Assembly (NCBI GenBank): GCA_902788275.1
Contig: CADAJV010000013.1
Location: 1 to 39,312 of the forward strand
Reading direction: 5' to 3'
Origin: an uncultured Bacteroidales bacterium
GTDB taxonomy: Bacteria; Bacteroidota; Bacteroidia; Bacteroidales; Bacteroidaceae
Length of the DNA: 39,312 bases
Part shown: one piece after another, positions 31,090-39,312 of the stretch
Position numbering within the stretch: position 1 is the first letter of the stretch
Layout of the letters: each line of letters begins with the position of its first letter
Position numbers and translations under genes: made by a program
The notes under the pieces: generated by a model
The model's input: the letters and a program-made list of their open reading frames with translations, nothing else
Told to the model about the DNA's origin: nothing
The model's database searches: none

Positions 31090-32571
31090 ATGGCAATAGA
31101 GCTTAAGGACCTCACTAAGAGGAGCGAGAATTATTCAAGATGGTATAATGAACTGGTTGTTAAGGCTGACCTGGCCGAGCAGGCTGATGTCAGGGGCTGC
31201 ATGGTTATCAAGCCTTACGGCTATGCCATCTGGGAGAAGATGCAGCAGGTGCTGGACGGTATGTTCAAGGAGACTGGCGTACAGAACGCTTATTTCCCTT
31301 TGCTGATTCCGAAGAGCTTCCTTTCCAAGGAGGCTGAGCACGTTGAGGGCTTCGCCAAGGAGTGCGCCGTAGTTACGCACTACCGCCTAAAGACTAATGA
31401 GACTCATGACGGCGTAATTGTGGACCCCGAGGCTAAGCTGGAGGAGGAACTGATTATCCGCCCCACCTCGGAAACTATCATCTGGAACACGTACAGGAAC
31501 TGGATCAAGTCGTACCGCGACCTGCCTGTGCTATGCAACCAGTGGTGCAATGTCATGCGCTGGGAGATGCGTACCCGTCTGTTCCTGCGCACATCGGAAT
31601 TTCTCTGGCAGGAAGGCCACACGGCTCATGCCACGCGTGACGAGGCTGAGCAGAGGGCTCAGCAGATGCTCAAGGTTTATGCCAGGTTTGCAGAGGACTA
31701 TATGGCTGTGCCTGTAGTGCAGGGTGTCAAGAGTGCCACTGAGCGCTTTGCCGGAGCCATCGACACCTATACCATTGAGGCCATGATGCAGGACGGCAAG
31801 GCTCTGCAGAGCGGCACGAGTCACTTCCTTGGTCAGAACTTCGGCAAGGCCTTCGGCGTGCAGTTCCTTAACAAAGAAAATCAGTTGGACTATGCCTGGG
31901 CTACTTCATGGGGCGTAAGTACCCGACTGATGGGTGCTCTTATCATGACCCACTCTGATGACAACGGCCTGGTGCTGCCTCCGGCTTTAGCTCCCATCCA
32001 GGTGGTTATAATTCCTATTGGCAAACCCGCACAGATGGAAGCTCTCGACCAGAAAGCAGCCGAGATGGTGCAGAAGCTCAAGGCTCTCGGCATCAGCGTG
32101 AAGTACGACAATGACGACAGCAAGCGTCCGGGCTTCAAGTTTGCCGACTATGAGCTGAAGGGTGTGCCCGTGCGCATTGTGCTTGGAGCCCGCGACTTGG
32201 AAAAAGGCGAGGTGGAGATTATGCGCCGTGACACTCTGGAAAAGCAGAATGTCAGCGTAGAAGGTATTGAGGAATATGCGGCCAGGCTGCTTGACGACAT
32301 TCAGCAGAATGTATATAAGAAGGCTCTAGACTACCGCAAGACTCACACCTATGAGTGCAGCGACTATGAGGAGTTTAAGCAGCGCATCCAAGATGGCGGC
32401 TTCTTCCTTTGCCCGTGGGACGGCACTGAGGAGACCGAGGCTAAGATTAAGGAAGATACCCAGGCCACTATCCGCTGCATACCCTTCGATGTGGATCAGA
32501 CCAACCCGGGCACCGACATGGTCAGCGGCAAGCCTGCCAAATTTAAGGCCCTGATTGCACGTGCTTACTGA
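31090..32571 (+). CDS. proS: Prolyl-tRNA synthetase, archaeal/eukaryotic-like (type 3)
   Basis: The product is 493 aa. It is a class II synthetase of the short type that lacks the INS editing insertion of the E. coli form and has the C-terminal zinc-like extension ending in Tyr ([20 protein letters not shown]). [12 protein letters not shown] and [15 protein letters not shown] are motif 2 region signatures. The anticodon-binding domain starts near [12 protein letters not shown]. It charges tRNA-Pro. It is divergent from mtgA. The 203 bp after it hold only low-complexity words (TTTGAGATTTGAGG and CTATCTCC types) and no clear hairpin. Confidence 0.97.
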   Translation: MAIELKDLTKRSENYSRWYNELVVKADLAEQADVRGCMVIKPYGYAIWEKMQQVLDGMFKETGVQNAYFPLLIPKSFLSKEAEHVEGFAKECAVVTHYRLKTNETHDGVIVDPEAKLEEELIIRPTSETIIWNTYRNWIKSYRDLPVLCNQWCNVMRWEMRTRLFLRTSEFLWQEGHTAHATRDEAEQRAQQMLKVYARFAEDYMAVPVVQGVKSATERFAGAIDTYTIEAMMQDGKALQSGTSHFLGQNFGKAFGVQFLNKENQLDYAWATSWGVSTRLMGALIMTHSDDNGLVLPPALAPIQVVIIPIGKPAQMEALDQKAAEMVQKLKALGISVKYDNDDSKRPGFKFADYELKGVPVRIVLGARDLEKGEVEIMRRDTLEKQNVSVEGIEEYAARLLDDIQQNVYKKALDYRKTHTYECSDYEEFKQRIQDGGFFLCPWDGTEETEAKIKEDTQATIRCIPFDVDQTNPGTDMVSGKPAKFKALIARAY

Positions 32572-32583
32572 TAAACAGGTTTG

Positions 32584-32760
32584 AAATTTGAGGTTAGAAC
32601 ATTTAGGATTTAAAAGTAAATAAAAGAAGATATAAGTAGATATAGGGCATTAGTCTTGACTATCGTCCTTTATCTCCCGCGACGAATACGCATATCTCCA
32701 TCTATCTCCTTCTATCTCCATTCATTTGAGATTTGAGATTTGAGGTCTTGCTCTTAAACT
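32584..32760. repeat. Low-complexity word-repeat spacer between proS and hisH
   Basis: It contains TTTGAAATTTGAGG, then GATATAAGTAGATATAGG, then three CTATCTCC words (about 32693-32720), then ATTTGAGATTTGAGATTTGAGG. No gene, promoter box or terminator stands out. Confidence 0.6.
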
Positions 32761-32774
32761 ATACTACTTTAGAA

Positions 32775-33383
32775 GTGGACGTAGCCATCATAAAATATAA
32801 CGCCGGCAACATCTGTTCCGTAGCCAACGCAGTGAGGAGGCTTGGCATAGAGCCTAATATCACCGACAAGGCGGATGAGATAAGCAAAGCCGACTGTGTG
32901 CTGTTTCCCGGTCAGGGCGAGGCGGCATATACCATGCAGCATCTGCGCAACAGTGGCCTCGACCGGCTTATCAAAGAGCTGCGTCAGCCTGTGCTGGGCA
33001 TTTGCATAGGCATGCAGCTGATGTGCCGCCACAGCGAAGAGGGCAACACCGACTGTCTGGGCATCTTCCCCGCAGATGTCAAGCGCTTCTGCCCCACCCT
33101 GCACAGCCAGAAAATTCCGCACATGGGATGGAACAGCCTGCACAACCTTAAGAGCCCTCTCTATGAGGGTGTCAACGAGGGTGACTTCGTGTACTTCATC
33201 CATAGCTTCTACGTACCGCAGAATGAGCTGTCGGTTGCTGACTGTGACTATATTGAACCTTTCTGTGCCTCAATGCACCGCGACAACTACTACGCCACCC
33301 AGTTCCACCCCGAGAAGAGCGGACGGGTAGGCGAACAGATTATCCACAACTTCATAGAGATAGCTAGACCCAACCATGATTGA
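32775..33383 (+). CDS. hisH: Imidazole glycerol phosphate synthase, glutaminase subunit
   Basis: The product is 202 aa from the GTG at 32775, which gives MDVAIIKYNAGNICSV, the normal HisH N-terminus; a TTG start 42 nt upstream would add low-complexity residues. It is a class I glutamine amidotransferase: LFPGQGEAAY oxyanion region, nucleophile Cys in VLGICIGMQLM, and the His/Glu of the triad in ATQFHPEKSG. It feeds ammonia to HisF. Its stop overlaps the hisA start by 8 bp, implying translational coupling. An unusual base in this family: KYNAGN instead of the common DYGAGN. Confidence 0.95.
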   Translation: MDVAIIKYNAGNICSVANAVRRLGIEPNITDKADEISKADCVLFPGQGEAAYTMQHLRNSGLDRLIKELRQPVLGICIGMQLMCRHSEEGNTDCLGIFPADVKRFCPTLHSQKIPHMGWNSLHNLKSPLYEGVNEGDFVYFIHSFYVPQNELSVADCDYIEPFCASMHRDNYYATQFHPEKSGRVGEQIIHNFIEIARPNHD

Positions 33384-34122
33384 ACTCATACCCGCCATTG
33401 ACATCATCGACGGCAAATGTGTGCGCCTCACCAAGGGCGACTACAGCAGCAAGAAGGTGTACGACCTCAATCCCCTTGACTTTGCCAAGGAGGTTGAGCG
33501 GCTGGGGTATAAGCGCCTGCACATGGTGGACCTTGACGGGGCCAAGTCAAGCCATGTTGTCAATATCAACATACTCAGCGAGGTGGCCGGCAATACCAGC
33601 CTGCAGATAGACTTCGGCGGCGGCATTAAGAGCGATGCCGACATTGAAGCTGTTTTCAACAGCGGCGCAACGTATGCCACGGTGGGTAGCATTGCCGTTA
33701 AGCAACCAGAGCAAATGGAGCTGTGGATTAGCCGCTATGGAGCCGACCGCCTGATACTGGGAGCCGATGTAAACAATGGCTGCATAAGCATCAATGGCTG
33801 GAAGGAAGATAGCCGACAGGAGCTCATCCCATTCATTAAGAGCTATTACGACCGTGGCATCCACCGCGTGCTATGCACTGACATCTGCAAGGATGGTATG
33901 CTACAAGGCCCCGCCGTAAAGCTATATCAGGAAATCATGCAGCAATTCCCCGACCTGCAGCTCATAGCCAGCGGCGGAGTAAGCAGCGAGGAGGACATCC
34001 ACGCCCTCAACAATGCCGGCATACCTGCCGTAGTGTTCGGCAAGGCTATCTACGAAGGCAAGGTCAGCCTGCAATCACTGGCCAGCCAATTTCTGACCAC
34101 AAATCAGCAACACCCCTTTTAA
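33376..34122 (+). CDS. hisA: Phosphoribosylformimino-AICAR-P isomerase
   Basis: The product is 248 aa, an (alpha/beta)8 barrel. [23 protein letters not shown] carries the first catalytic Asp (PAIDI), and [15 protein letters not shown] carries the second. Phosphate-binding loops are FGGGIKS and [10 protein letters not shown]. It catalyses the fourth step of histidine synthesis and supplies HisF/HisH. It starts inside the last codons of hisH and ends 10 bp before hisF. Confidence 0.97.
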   Translation: MIELIPAIDIIDGKCVRLTKGDYSSKKVYDLNPLDFAKEVERLGYKRLHMVDLDGAKSSHVVNINILSEVAGNTSLQIDFGGGIKSDADIEAVFNSGATYATVGSIAVKQPEQMELWISRYGADRLILGADVNNGCISINGWKEDSRQELIPFIKSYYDRGIHRVLCTDICKDGMLQGPAVKLYQEIMQQFPDLQLIASGGVSSEEDIHALNNAGIPAVVFGKAIYEGKVSLQSLASQFLTTNQQHPF

Positions 34123-34132
34123 CATCGCTCCA

Positions 34133-34891
34133 ATGTCACTCGCCAAGAGAATAATACCATGCCTTGACGTCAAGGACGGCCAGACCGTCAAAGGCACAAA
34201 CTTCGTCAATCTGCGCTATGCCGGCGACCCCGTAGAGCTGGGCAAGGCGTACAGCGAGCAGAATGCCGACGAGCTTGTGTTTCTTGACATCACCGCCAGT
34301 TACGAGGGACGCAAGACATTCACCAACATGGTGCAGAGGGTAGCCGCCGAGCTGTCCATACCCTTCACCGTGGGTGGGGGCATCAATGAGCTGGCAGACG
34401 TTGACACCATGCTCAATGCCGGTGCCGACAAGGTCAGCATCAACTCCGCAGCACTGCGCAATCCGCAGCTCATCAACGAAATTGCCTGCCACTTTGGCTC
34501 ACAGGTTTGCGTGGTGGCCATCGACGCCAAGGAGACCGACGGCCACTGGCAGTGCTATATCAACGGTGGACGAGTACCAACCGACCGCAACCTCTTTGAC
34601 TGGGCCAGGGAGGTAGAGCAGCGTGGAGCCGGTGAGATACTGTTCACCAGCATGAATCACGACGGTGTGAAACATGGCTTCGCCAATGAAGCCCTGGCCC
34701 GCCTGGCAGACATGCTCTCCATTCCCGTCATAGCCAGCGGCGGTGCCGGTAAGATGGAGGATTTCCGCGATGTGTTCAAGCAGGGCAAGGCCGATGCCGC
34801 ACTGGCAGCCAGTGTCTTCCACTATGGTGAGATAGGCATCTCGCAGCTCAAGAGTTACCTCAGCCAAGAAGGAATAAGCGTCAGGCTGTGA
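34133..34891 (+). CDS. hisF: Imidazole glycerol phosphate synthase, cyclase subunit
   Basis: The product is 252 aa, a barrel homologous to His[20 protein letters not shown] holds the catalytic Asp (CLDVKDG), and [14 protein letters not shown] corresponds to the second catalytic Asp region (T-S-M-N-x-D-G). TVGGGI and [11 protein letters not shown] bind phosphate. With HisH it makes imidazole glycerol phosphate and AICAR. Confidence 0.97.
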   Translation: MSLAKRIIPCLDVKDGQTVKGTNFVNLRYAGDPVELGKAYSEQNADELVFLDITASYEGRKTFTNMVQRVAAELSIPFTVGGGINELADVDTMLNAGADKVSINSAALRNPQLINEIACHFGSQVCVVAIDAKETDGHWQCYINGGRVPTDRNLFDWAREVEQRGAGEILFTSMNHDGVKHGFANEALARLADMLSIPVIASGGAGKMEDFRDVFKQGKADAALAASVFHYGEIGISQLKSYLSQEGISVRL

Positions 34892-34938
34892 GAGCAATAC
34901 CAAGACAAACAGACTTTACAGACATTAAATAATCTAAG

Positions 34939-35556
34939 ATGACAGCTATTGACTTCCAGAAGATGGGCGGCCTTGTGCCGGCAATCATTCAAGATGCCAC
35001 CACCAAGACAGTGCTCATGCTCGGCTTCATGAACGAAGAAGCCTACCTCAAAACCCTTGAGCTTAAGAAAGTAACCTTCTACTCCCGTACCAAGCAGCGC
35101 CTATGGACCAAGGGGGAAGAGAGCGGCCACTACCTACATCTGGTTGACATCAAGGTTGACTGCGACCAAGACACCCTGCTGGTGCTTGTAAACCCCGAAG
35201 GCCCCACATGCCACAAAGGCACCGACACATGCTGGGGCGAAAAAAACGAAGCCAATCCCCTACTCTTCCTCAGCGAGTTACAAGACTTCATTGAGAAGCG
35301 TCATGAAGAAATGCCCGAGGGCTCCTACACCACATCCCTATTCAAGGATGGCCTCAACCGTATGGCACAGAAAGTGGGCGAAGAGGCTTTGGAGGCCGTC
35401 ATCGAGGCATGCAACGGCACCAATGAACGATTAGTATATGAGGGCTCCGACCTCTTCTATCACCTCATCGTACTGCTCACCGCCAAAGGCCTGCGCATTG
35501 AAGACCTGGCCCGAGAACTGCAAGAGCGTCACAATCCTGGCTGGAAGAAGCACTAA
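34939..35556 (+). CDS. hisI: Bifunctional phosphoribosyl-AMP cyclohydrolase / phosphoribosyl-ATP pyrophosphatase
   Basis: The product is 205 aa with the HisIE fusion. Residues 1-115 are the cyclohydrolase (MLGFMNEEAYLKTLE, WTKGEESGHY, DCDQDTLLVLV and the metal-binding CHKGTDTCW). Residues from about 116 are the pyrophosphatase (EEALEAVIEACNG with the acidic helix). It catalyses steps two and three of histidine synthesis. It ends the his cluster here; hisG, hisD, hisC and hisB are not in the window, so the pathway is split or the rest lies outside. Confidence 0.96.
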   Translation: MTAIDFQKMGGLVPAIIQDATTKTVLMLGFMNEEAYLKTLELKKVTFYSRTKQRLWTKGEESGHYLHLVDIKVDCDQDTLLVLVNPEGPTCHKGTDTCWGEKNEANPLLFLSELQDFIEKRHEEMPEGSYTTSLFKDGLNRMAQKVGEEALEAVIEACNGTNERLVYEGSDLFYHLIVLLTAKGLRIEDLARELQERHNPGWKKH

Positions 35557-35595
35557 GCCTGACTTTGGAACTACAAAAAACCTCAAACCTCAAAT

Positions 35596-35604
35596 CCCCC
35601 CCCC
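35596..35604 (+). repeat. Nine-C homopolymer immediately before the ftsE-like start
   Basis: A run of nine C ends four bases before the ATG at 35609, preceded by CCTCAAACCTCAAATC words. Slippage here could change the distance of upstream signals to the start codon. Confidence 0.8.
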
Positions 35605-35608
35605 TCCT

Positions 35609-36274
35609 ATGCTACTCCATTATAATAATGTAGAAATAAGGCACGATGATGCCCTGATTCTCAGCAATGTCAACCTTACCGTCAACGAGGGCGACTACGT
35701 CTTTATCACCGGCAAGGTAGGCAGCGGCAAGTCCACCCTGCTCAGCACCATCTACGGCGAGTTGTGCCCCACCGGCGGCGAAGCCACAGTGCTTGGATTC
35801 GACATGCTCAAGATAAAGCCCAGACAACTGCCCGAACTCCGCAAGCAGCTGGGCATGGTGTTTCAGAATTTCCAGTTGCTCACCGACCGCAGTGTGCAGA
35901 AAAATATGGAATTTGTCCTTAAGGCCACCGGTTGGAAGGATAAAGACGAAATTCAGGAACGCATCAAGGAGGTGCTCAGCAAAGTTGAAACTCTCGACAA
36001 GGCTGATAAATTTCCCTATGAGCTGTCTGGCGGCGAACAGCAACGTGTGGCCATAGCCCGTGCCCTGCTCAACAAGCCCAAGATCATTCTGGCCGACGAG
36101 CCCACCGGCAACCTTGACCTTGAAAGCAGCACCAGCATTGTACGCCTCCTTGATGAGATACGCAGTGAAGGCACTGCCGTCATTATGTCCTCACATAACC
36201 TCCAGTTGCTTGACCAAGTGAACAACGCCACCGTCTTCAAATGCTGCGACAAGCAGTTGACTGTTGAGAATTGA
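35609..36274 (+). CDS. ftsE: ABC-type ATPase, FtsE-like
   Basis: The product is 221 aa from the ATG at 35609; the longer frame upstream overlaps hisI out of frame. Walker [10 protein letters not shown] is at 35-43, the Q-loop is in [10 protein letters not shown], signature LSGGEQQ is near 139, Walker B is [11 protein letters not shown], and the H-loop is MSSHN. Length and sequence fit FtsE, the ATPase that with FtsX drives peptidoglycan hydrolases at the septum. FtsX is not adjacent; the LolE/FtsX-like permease at 18849 is a different family branch. A LolD-type ATPase cannot be fully excluded. Confidence 0.85.
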   Translation: MLLHYNNVEIRHDDALILSNVNLTVNEGDYVFITGKVGSGKSTLLSTIYGELCPTGGEATVLGFDMLKIKPRQLPELRKQLGMVFQNFQLLTDRSVQKNMEFVLKATGWKDKDEIQERIKEVLSKVETLDKADKFPYELSGGEQQRVAIARALLNKPKIILADEPTGNLDLESSTSIVRLLDEIRSEGTAVIMSSHNLQLLDQVNNATVFKCCDKQLTVEN

Positions 36275-36302
36275 TATCTAGCGCCTAGTCAGGTTAGACT
36301 AT

Positions 36303-36345
36303 TTGAAATTGAATAAGTTAAAGAATTAAAGTGTTTCAATTTCAA
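36303..36345. repeat. 11-bp inverted repeat between the ftsE-like gene and aspartate kinase
   Basis: TTGAAATTGAA (36303-36313) and TTCAATTTCAA (36335-36345) are perfect inverted copies. There is no T-tail typical of a terminator, so it may be a weak terminator, an operator or mere low-complexity sequence. Confidence 0.6.
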
Positions 36346-36383
36346 GATAACTATCAGCTTAATCCCTTACTCCCCCCTACCCT

Positions 36384-37700
36384 ATGAAAATACAGAAATT
36401 CGGCGGCACATCAGTCGGCACAGCCCAAAGGATGAAAGAAGTGGTGAAACTCTTCACCGCCAACAAAAGCAGCCTCGTGGTCCTCTCAGCCATGTCCGGC
36501 ACCACCAACACTCTGCTGGAGATATCCGATTACTTTGCCAAAGGCAACAAAGAGAGTGCTGCCGCCTTGGTCGGCAAGCTCCACCTGCGCTATAAGGCAC
36601 AGGTGGAAGAGTTGTATTCCACCCCCCAGATGAAGGAACAGACCCTACAGTTCCTCAACGACCACATCTTTGCCAAACTGCTGGAGTACACCAAAGGCGA
36701 CTTTACTCCCCAGATAGAGAAAGACATTGTCAGCCTTGGCGAAATCATGAGCACCAACATGGTGGCCAACTTCTGCAAGGAGCAAGGCATCAAGGCCAAA
36801 CTGCTCAATGCCCTCGACTTCATGCGCATCGGTGAGGACAACGAGCCTGACCTCAACTATCTGCGCACCAACCTTATCCCGCTGCTGGAGAGCAATGCCG
36901 ACACACCCTATTTCATCACCCAGGGATTTATATGCACAAACCATGAGGGCAAGGTTGACAATCTGCAGCGCGGTGGTTCCGACTATACAGCCTCACTCAT
37001 TGGTGCAGCCATCAAGGCCGACGTTATCGAGATATGGACCGACATCGACGGAATGCACAACAACGACCCCCGCTACGTAGAGGGCACCAAACCCGTTCGT
37101 CACTTACACTTTGAGGAAGCCGCCGAGCTCGCCTACTTCGGAGCCAAGATACTCCACCCCACCTGCGTACTGCCAGCCAAAGCCGCAGGCATACCCGTGA
37201 AACTGCTCAACACCATGCAGCCCGAAGCCGAAGGCACCCTCATAGACAACCATTTCGACCCGGGCCAGATCAAGGCTGTGGCCGCAAAAGACAACATCAC
37301 CGCCGTCAAGATTGTCAGCACCCGTATGCTCGCCCAGACAGGCTTCCTGCGCAAAGTGTTTGAAATATTTGAGACATACAACACCCCCATCGACATGGTC
37401 ACCACCTCAGAGGTGGGTATCTCAATGACCATCGACAACACCGACTACCTTGCCAACATCGTTGACGACCTCAAGCAATACGGCACCGTGGTCGTTGACC
37501 ACAACATGTGCATCATCTGCGTCGTTGGCGACCTGCGCAGCAAGAATGTCGGCTTTGAGTCAACCATCACCAATGCCATGCGCAACATACCCATCCGCAT
37601 GATATCCTTCGGCGGCAGCGAACACAACATCTCCTTTCTCGTCAATCAGGACGACAAGCAGGCAGCCCTCAAGGAACTCAGTAAACAAATATTTCAGTAA
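36384..37700 (+). CDS. lysC: Aspartate kinase (monofunctional)
   Basis: The product is 438 aa. It phosphorylates aspartate, the entry to lysine, DAP, threonine and methionine. KFGGTSVG is at the start (nucleotide/substrate loop), EIWTDIDGMHNNDPR is the conserved kinase motif, and two ACT domains lie in the C-terminal third (KIVSTRMLAQTGFLRKVFEIFE and later), where lysine or threonine feedback would act. lysA begins 53 bp downstream, so the pair supplies DAP and lysine. The number of isozymes in the genome is unknown. Confidence 0.96.
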   Translation: MKIQKFGGTSVGTAQRMKEVVKLFTANKSSLVVLSAMSGTTNTLLEISDYFAKGNKESAAALVGKLHLRYKAQVEELYSTPQMKEQTLQFLNDHIFAKLLEYTKGDFTPQIEKDIVSLGEIMSTNMVANFCKEQGIKAKLLNALDFMRIGEDNEPDLNYLRTNLIPLLESNADTPYFITQGFICTNHEGKVDNLQRGGSDYTASLIGAAIKADVIEIWTDIDGMHNNDPRYVEGTKPVRHLHFEEAAELAYFGAKILHPTCVLPAKAAGIPVKLLNTMQPEAEGTLIDNHFDPGQIKAVAAKDNITAVKIVSTRMLAQTGFLRKVFEIFETYNTPIDMVTTSEVGISMTIDNTDYLANIVDDLKQYGTVVVDHNMCIICVVGDLRSKNVGFESTITNAMRNIPIRMISFGGSEHNISFLVNQDDKQAALKELSKQIFQ

Positions 37701-37753
37701 TCACAGTGCCGCGCAGCAGTCAAGCTATGCGGACTCCCCTCGACATATCAACC

Positions 37754-38878
37754 ATGAACACCCCATATTATATTTACGACAAAGGCCTCTTCACTGCCAC
37801 CATCAATGCAGCCAAGGCCGAGGCCGCCCAAATAGCCAACGCCCACATACACTTCGCCGTTAAGAGCAACAACAATCGCGAGCTTATCACCATTGCCGCC
37901 AAGGCAGGACTGGGTGCCGACTGCGTCAGCGGAGCAGAGATTACCCACTGCATCAGTTGCGGCATACCCGCCGAAAAGATAATGTTTGCAGGCGTAGGCA
38001 AGACTGACAGCGAGATACGCCTGGCACTTGAGGTCGGCGTAGGCTGCTTCAACATTGAGAGCATTCCTGAGCTGGAAGTAATCAACCAGATAGCCGCCAG
38101 TTGCGGCAAGATAGCCAAAATAGCCATCCGCGTCAACCCCAACATAGATGCCGGCACCCACGCACACATCACCACCGGCCTTGACGAAAACAAATTTGGC
38201 GTATCCCTCATCAGAGCCCTCGAGGCCATACAGCTTGCCCACAACCTGAGCAACACCCATTACCTCGGCCTCCACTTCCACATCGGCTCACAAGTACTCG
38301 ACATGACCCCCTTTGCCCATCTGGCCCGCTTCATCAATCAGATACAAGACCGCATGGAGGCCGCAGGCATCACCGACACCGTCTCCATCAACGTAGGCGG
38401 TGGCCTTGGTGTGGACTACTATGACCCCGAGTCCAACCCCATCCCCGACTTCAAGGCCTACTATAAGGCCTACACTGACAATCTCAAGCTGCGTCCGGGC
38501 CAGGAGCTCCACTTTGAGTTTGGACGAGCCCTCAGCGCCCAGTGCGGCAGACTCATAAGCCGTTGCCTCTATGTCAAGCAAGCCGTTGGCCATGACATAG
38601 CCATACTCGACGCAGGCATGACTGAGCTCATACGCCCCGCTCTCTATCAGGCCCACCACAAGATTATCAACATCACCGGCCGCGATGAGCAACGCCCGCT
38701 CCACACCTACGATGTGGTAGGCCCCATTTGTGAGAGCAGTGACGTCTTTGCCTCACAGATACGCCTGCACGAGATGAGACGCGGCGACCTGATAGCCATC
38801 CTCTCGGCAGGAGCCTACGGTCGCACCATGTCCTCCAACTACAATATGCACCCCCTCCCCCCCGAGGTGGTAGAATAA
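37754..38878 (+). CDS. lysA: Diaminopimelate decarboxylase
   Basis: The product is 374 aa from the ATG at 37754; an upstream ATG at 37706 adds an unconserved extension. It is a PLP enzyme of alanine-racemase fold III: HFAVKSNNN holds the PLP lysine, HFHIGSQ and NVGGGLGVDY bind the cofactor phosphate, ELHFEFGRAL follows, and PICESSDVFA carries the active-site cysteine. It makes lysine from meso-DAP. It is followed by a strong hairpin terminator. Confidence 0.96.
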   Translation: MNTPYYIYDKGLFTATINAAKAEAAQIANAHIHFAVKSNNNRELITIAAKAGLGADCVSGAEITHCISCGIPAEKIMFAGVGKTDSEIRLALEVGVGCFNIESIPELEVINQIAASCGKIAKIAIRVNPNIDAGTHAHITTGLDENKFGVSLIRALEAIQLAHNLSNTHYLGLHFHIGSQVLDMTPFAHLARFINQIQDRMEAAGITDTVSINVGGGLGVDYYDPESNPIPDFKAYYKAYTDNLKLRPGQELHFEFGRALSAQCGRLISRCLYVKQAVGHDIAILDAGMTELIRPALYQAHHKIINITGRDEQRPLHTYDVVGPICESSDVFASQIRLHEMRRGDLIAILSAGAYGRTMSSNYNMHPLPPEVVE

Positions 38879-38944
38879 TCCCACCACCACAATAATATTA
38901 ATTCCACAACAATAATAGAGCGAAGTTCGGCTGTGCGGATTTCC

Positions 38945-38985
38945 AACCATGCCACGCAGTTTTGCTGCGCTGGCATGGTTAATTT
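38945..38985 (+). terminator. Terminator of lysC-lysA
   Basis: AACCATGCCA (38945-38954) pairs with TGGCATGGTT (38971-38980), extended inward by CGCAG/CTGCG around a 5-nt loop: 15 pairs with one bulged base. AATTT follows, a short T-tail. Confidence 0.7.
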
Positions 38986-39000
38986 GGCAACAATATAGCA

Positions 39001-39052
39001 GTTGGCACAGATTACAGTCTCTGCGAAATAGTCATGCTCTCTCTGTGCCAAC
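39001..39052. repeat. 11-bp inverted repeat GTTGGCACAGA / TCTGTGCCAAC
   Basis: Perfect copies at 39001-39011 and 39042-39052, 30 nt apart. The right arm with its flank (TCTGTGCCAACATCT) also occurs at 240-254, upstream of the first BspA-like gene, so the motif recurs in two intergenic regions of the window. Confidence 0.75.
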
Positions 39053-39104
39053 ATCTGTGTCATTGCCTATAAAAAAATAAGGCTGTTTTTTGTATACATT
39101 CTAT

Positions 39105-39170
39105 GGTTGTATTTAGAGACCTCTAAACAACCACAAACAATGAAAAATACATAGAGATAAGTCTATGTAT
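39105..39170. repeat. Two further inverted repeats in the terminal spacer
   Basis: GGTTG-TA-TTTAGAG (39105-39118) opposes CTCTAAA-CAACC (39121-39132), and ATACATAGA (39147-39155) opposes TCTATGTAT (39162-39170, perfect). No coding frame runs through 38879-39312. Confidence 0.7.
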
Positions 39171-39208
39171 ATCAACTACTTTTAGATTTTAACACTTCGG
39201 ACTTGCTT

Positions 39209-39240
39209 TTTGATGGTTCTCAAAAATCCGCTTACCTTTG
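39209..39240 (+). promoter_or_regulatory. Promoter for a gene beyond the right edge
   Basis: TTTG (39209-39212), 20 nt, TACCTTTG (39233-39240), an excellent match, followed by CAACGC. Transcription would start near 39246 and run off the window; no start codon with a convincing frame is visible in the last 66 nt. Confidence 0.7.
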
Positions 39241-39312
39241 CAACGCATTTCTACCGCGGAGAATTTTGAGGGCTTTTATTTTGCCATCTCGTGGACAGGG
39301 TTGACAAAGGTT

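Noticed and set aside
37748-38281. 177-aa minus-strand frame
   Set aside because: Antisense to lysA, with repetitive Gly/Tyr/Val composition typical of a shadow frame.

Overview
The window looks like a chromosomal segment of a Bacteroidota species, most likely in or near Prevotellaceae. I infer this from repeated TAnnTTTG-type promoter boxes, the near absence of Shine-Dalgarno sequences (one exception, before the small heat-shock gene), BspA-type leucine-rich-repeat surface proteins with a dockerin-like tail, HU-like proteins of the Bacteroidales type, DUF4494, DUF3987 and a class-III prolyl-tRNA synthetase. No rRNA, tRNA, CRISPR, integrase or transposase gene is visible.

Layout. 1-1690: terminator of an upstream gene, a short tandem array, then a BspA-like protein. 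1741-6752 (all minus): sialidase, lipoprotein, iron-type alcohol dehydrogenase, small protein, Hsp20 and a second lipoprotein. 7024-11788 (plus): dxs-trkA-trkH. 12084-12697: rplU-rpmA, converging on a cupin lipoprotein.

13418-18848 is the accessory part. It holds two HU-like proteins, a highly structured 5' region or small RNA, a second BspA-like protein with Ig-like (BIG2) domains, a small lysine-rich protein, a DUF3987 P-loop protein, and a 580-bp intergenic region. That region has a Z-DNA-prone alternating CG tract, an A+T-only-like tract and a CTATAG repeat array.

18849-24434 (minus): GH84 hexosaminidase, queD, queE, DUF4494, YggS-like PLP protein and a LolE/FtsX-type permease. 24580-29147 (plus): GH43, GH25 lysozyme and a CBM20-GH77 4-alpha-glucanotransferase. 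29445-30942 (minus): rsmE and mtgA, divergent from proS. 32775-38878 (plus): hisH-hisA-hisF-hisIE, an ftsE-like ATPase, aspartate kinase and lysA. The end of the window is a hairpin-rich spacer with a promoter for a gene beyond it.

Taken together, the sialidase, GH84, GH43, GH25 and GH77 enzymes point to glycan foraging (mucin or host glycans, starch and peptidoglycan) in an animal-associated anaerobe. The most unusual signals are not in the known enzymes. They are (i) the structured RNA or leader at 14551-14774, (ii) the CG/AT/CTATAG intergenic region beside the DUF3987 gene, (iii) the shared dockerin-like tail of the two BspA-like proteins and a 24-nt in-frame repeat inside one of them, and (iv) short tandem duplications that sit on start and stop codons and after terminators throughout the window.
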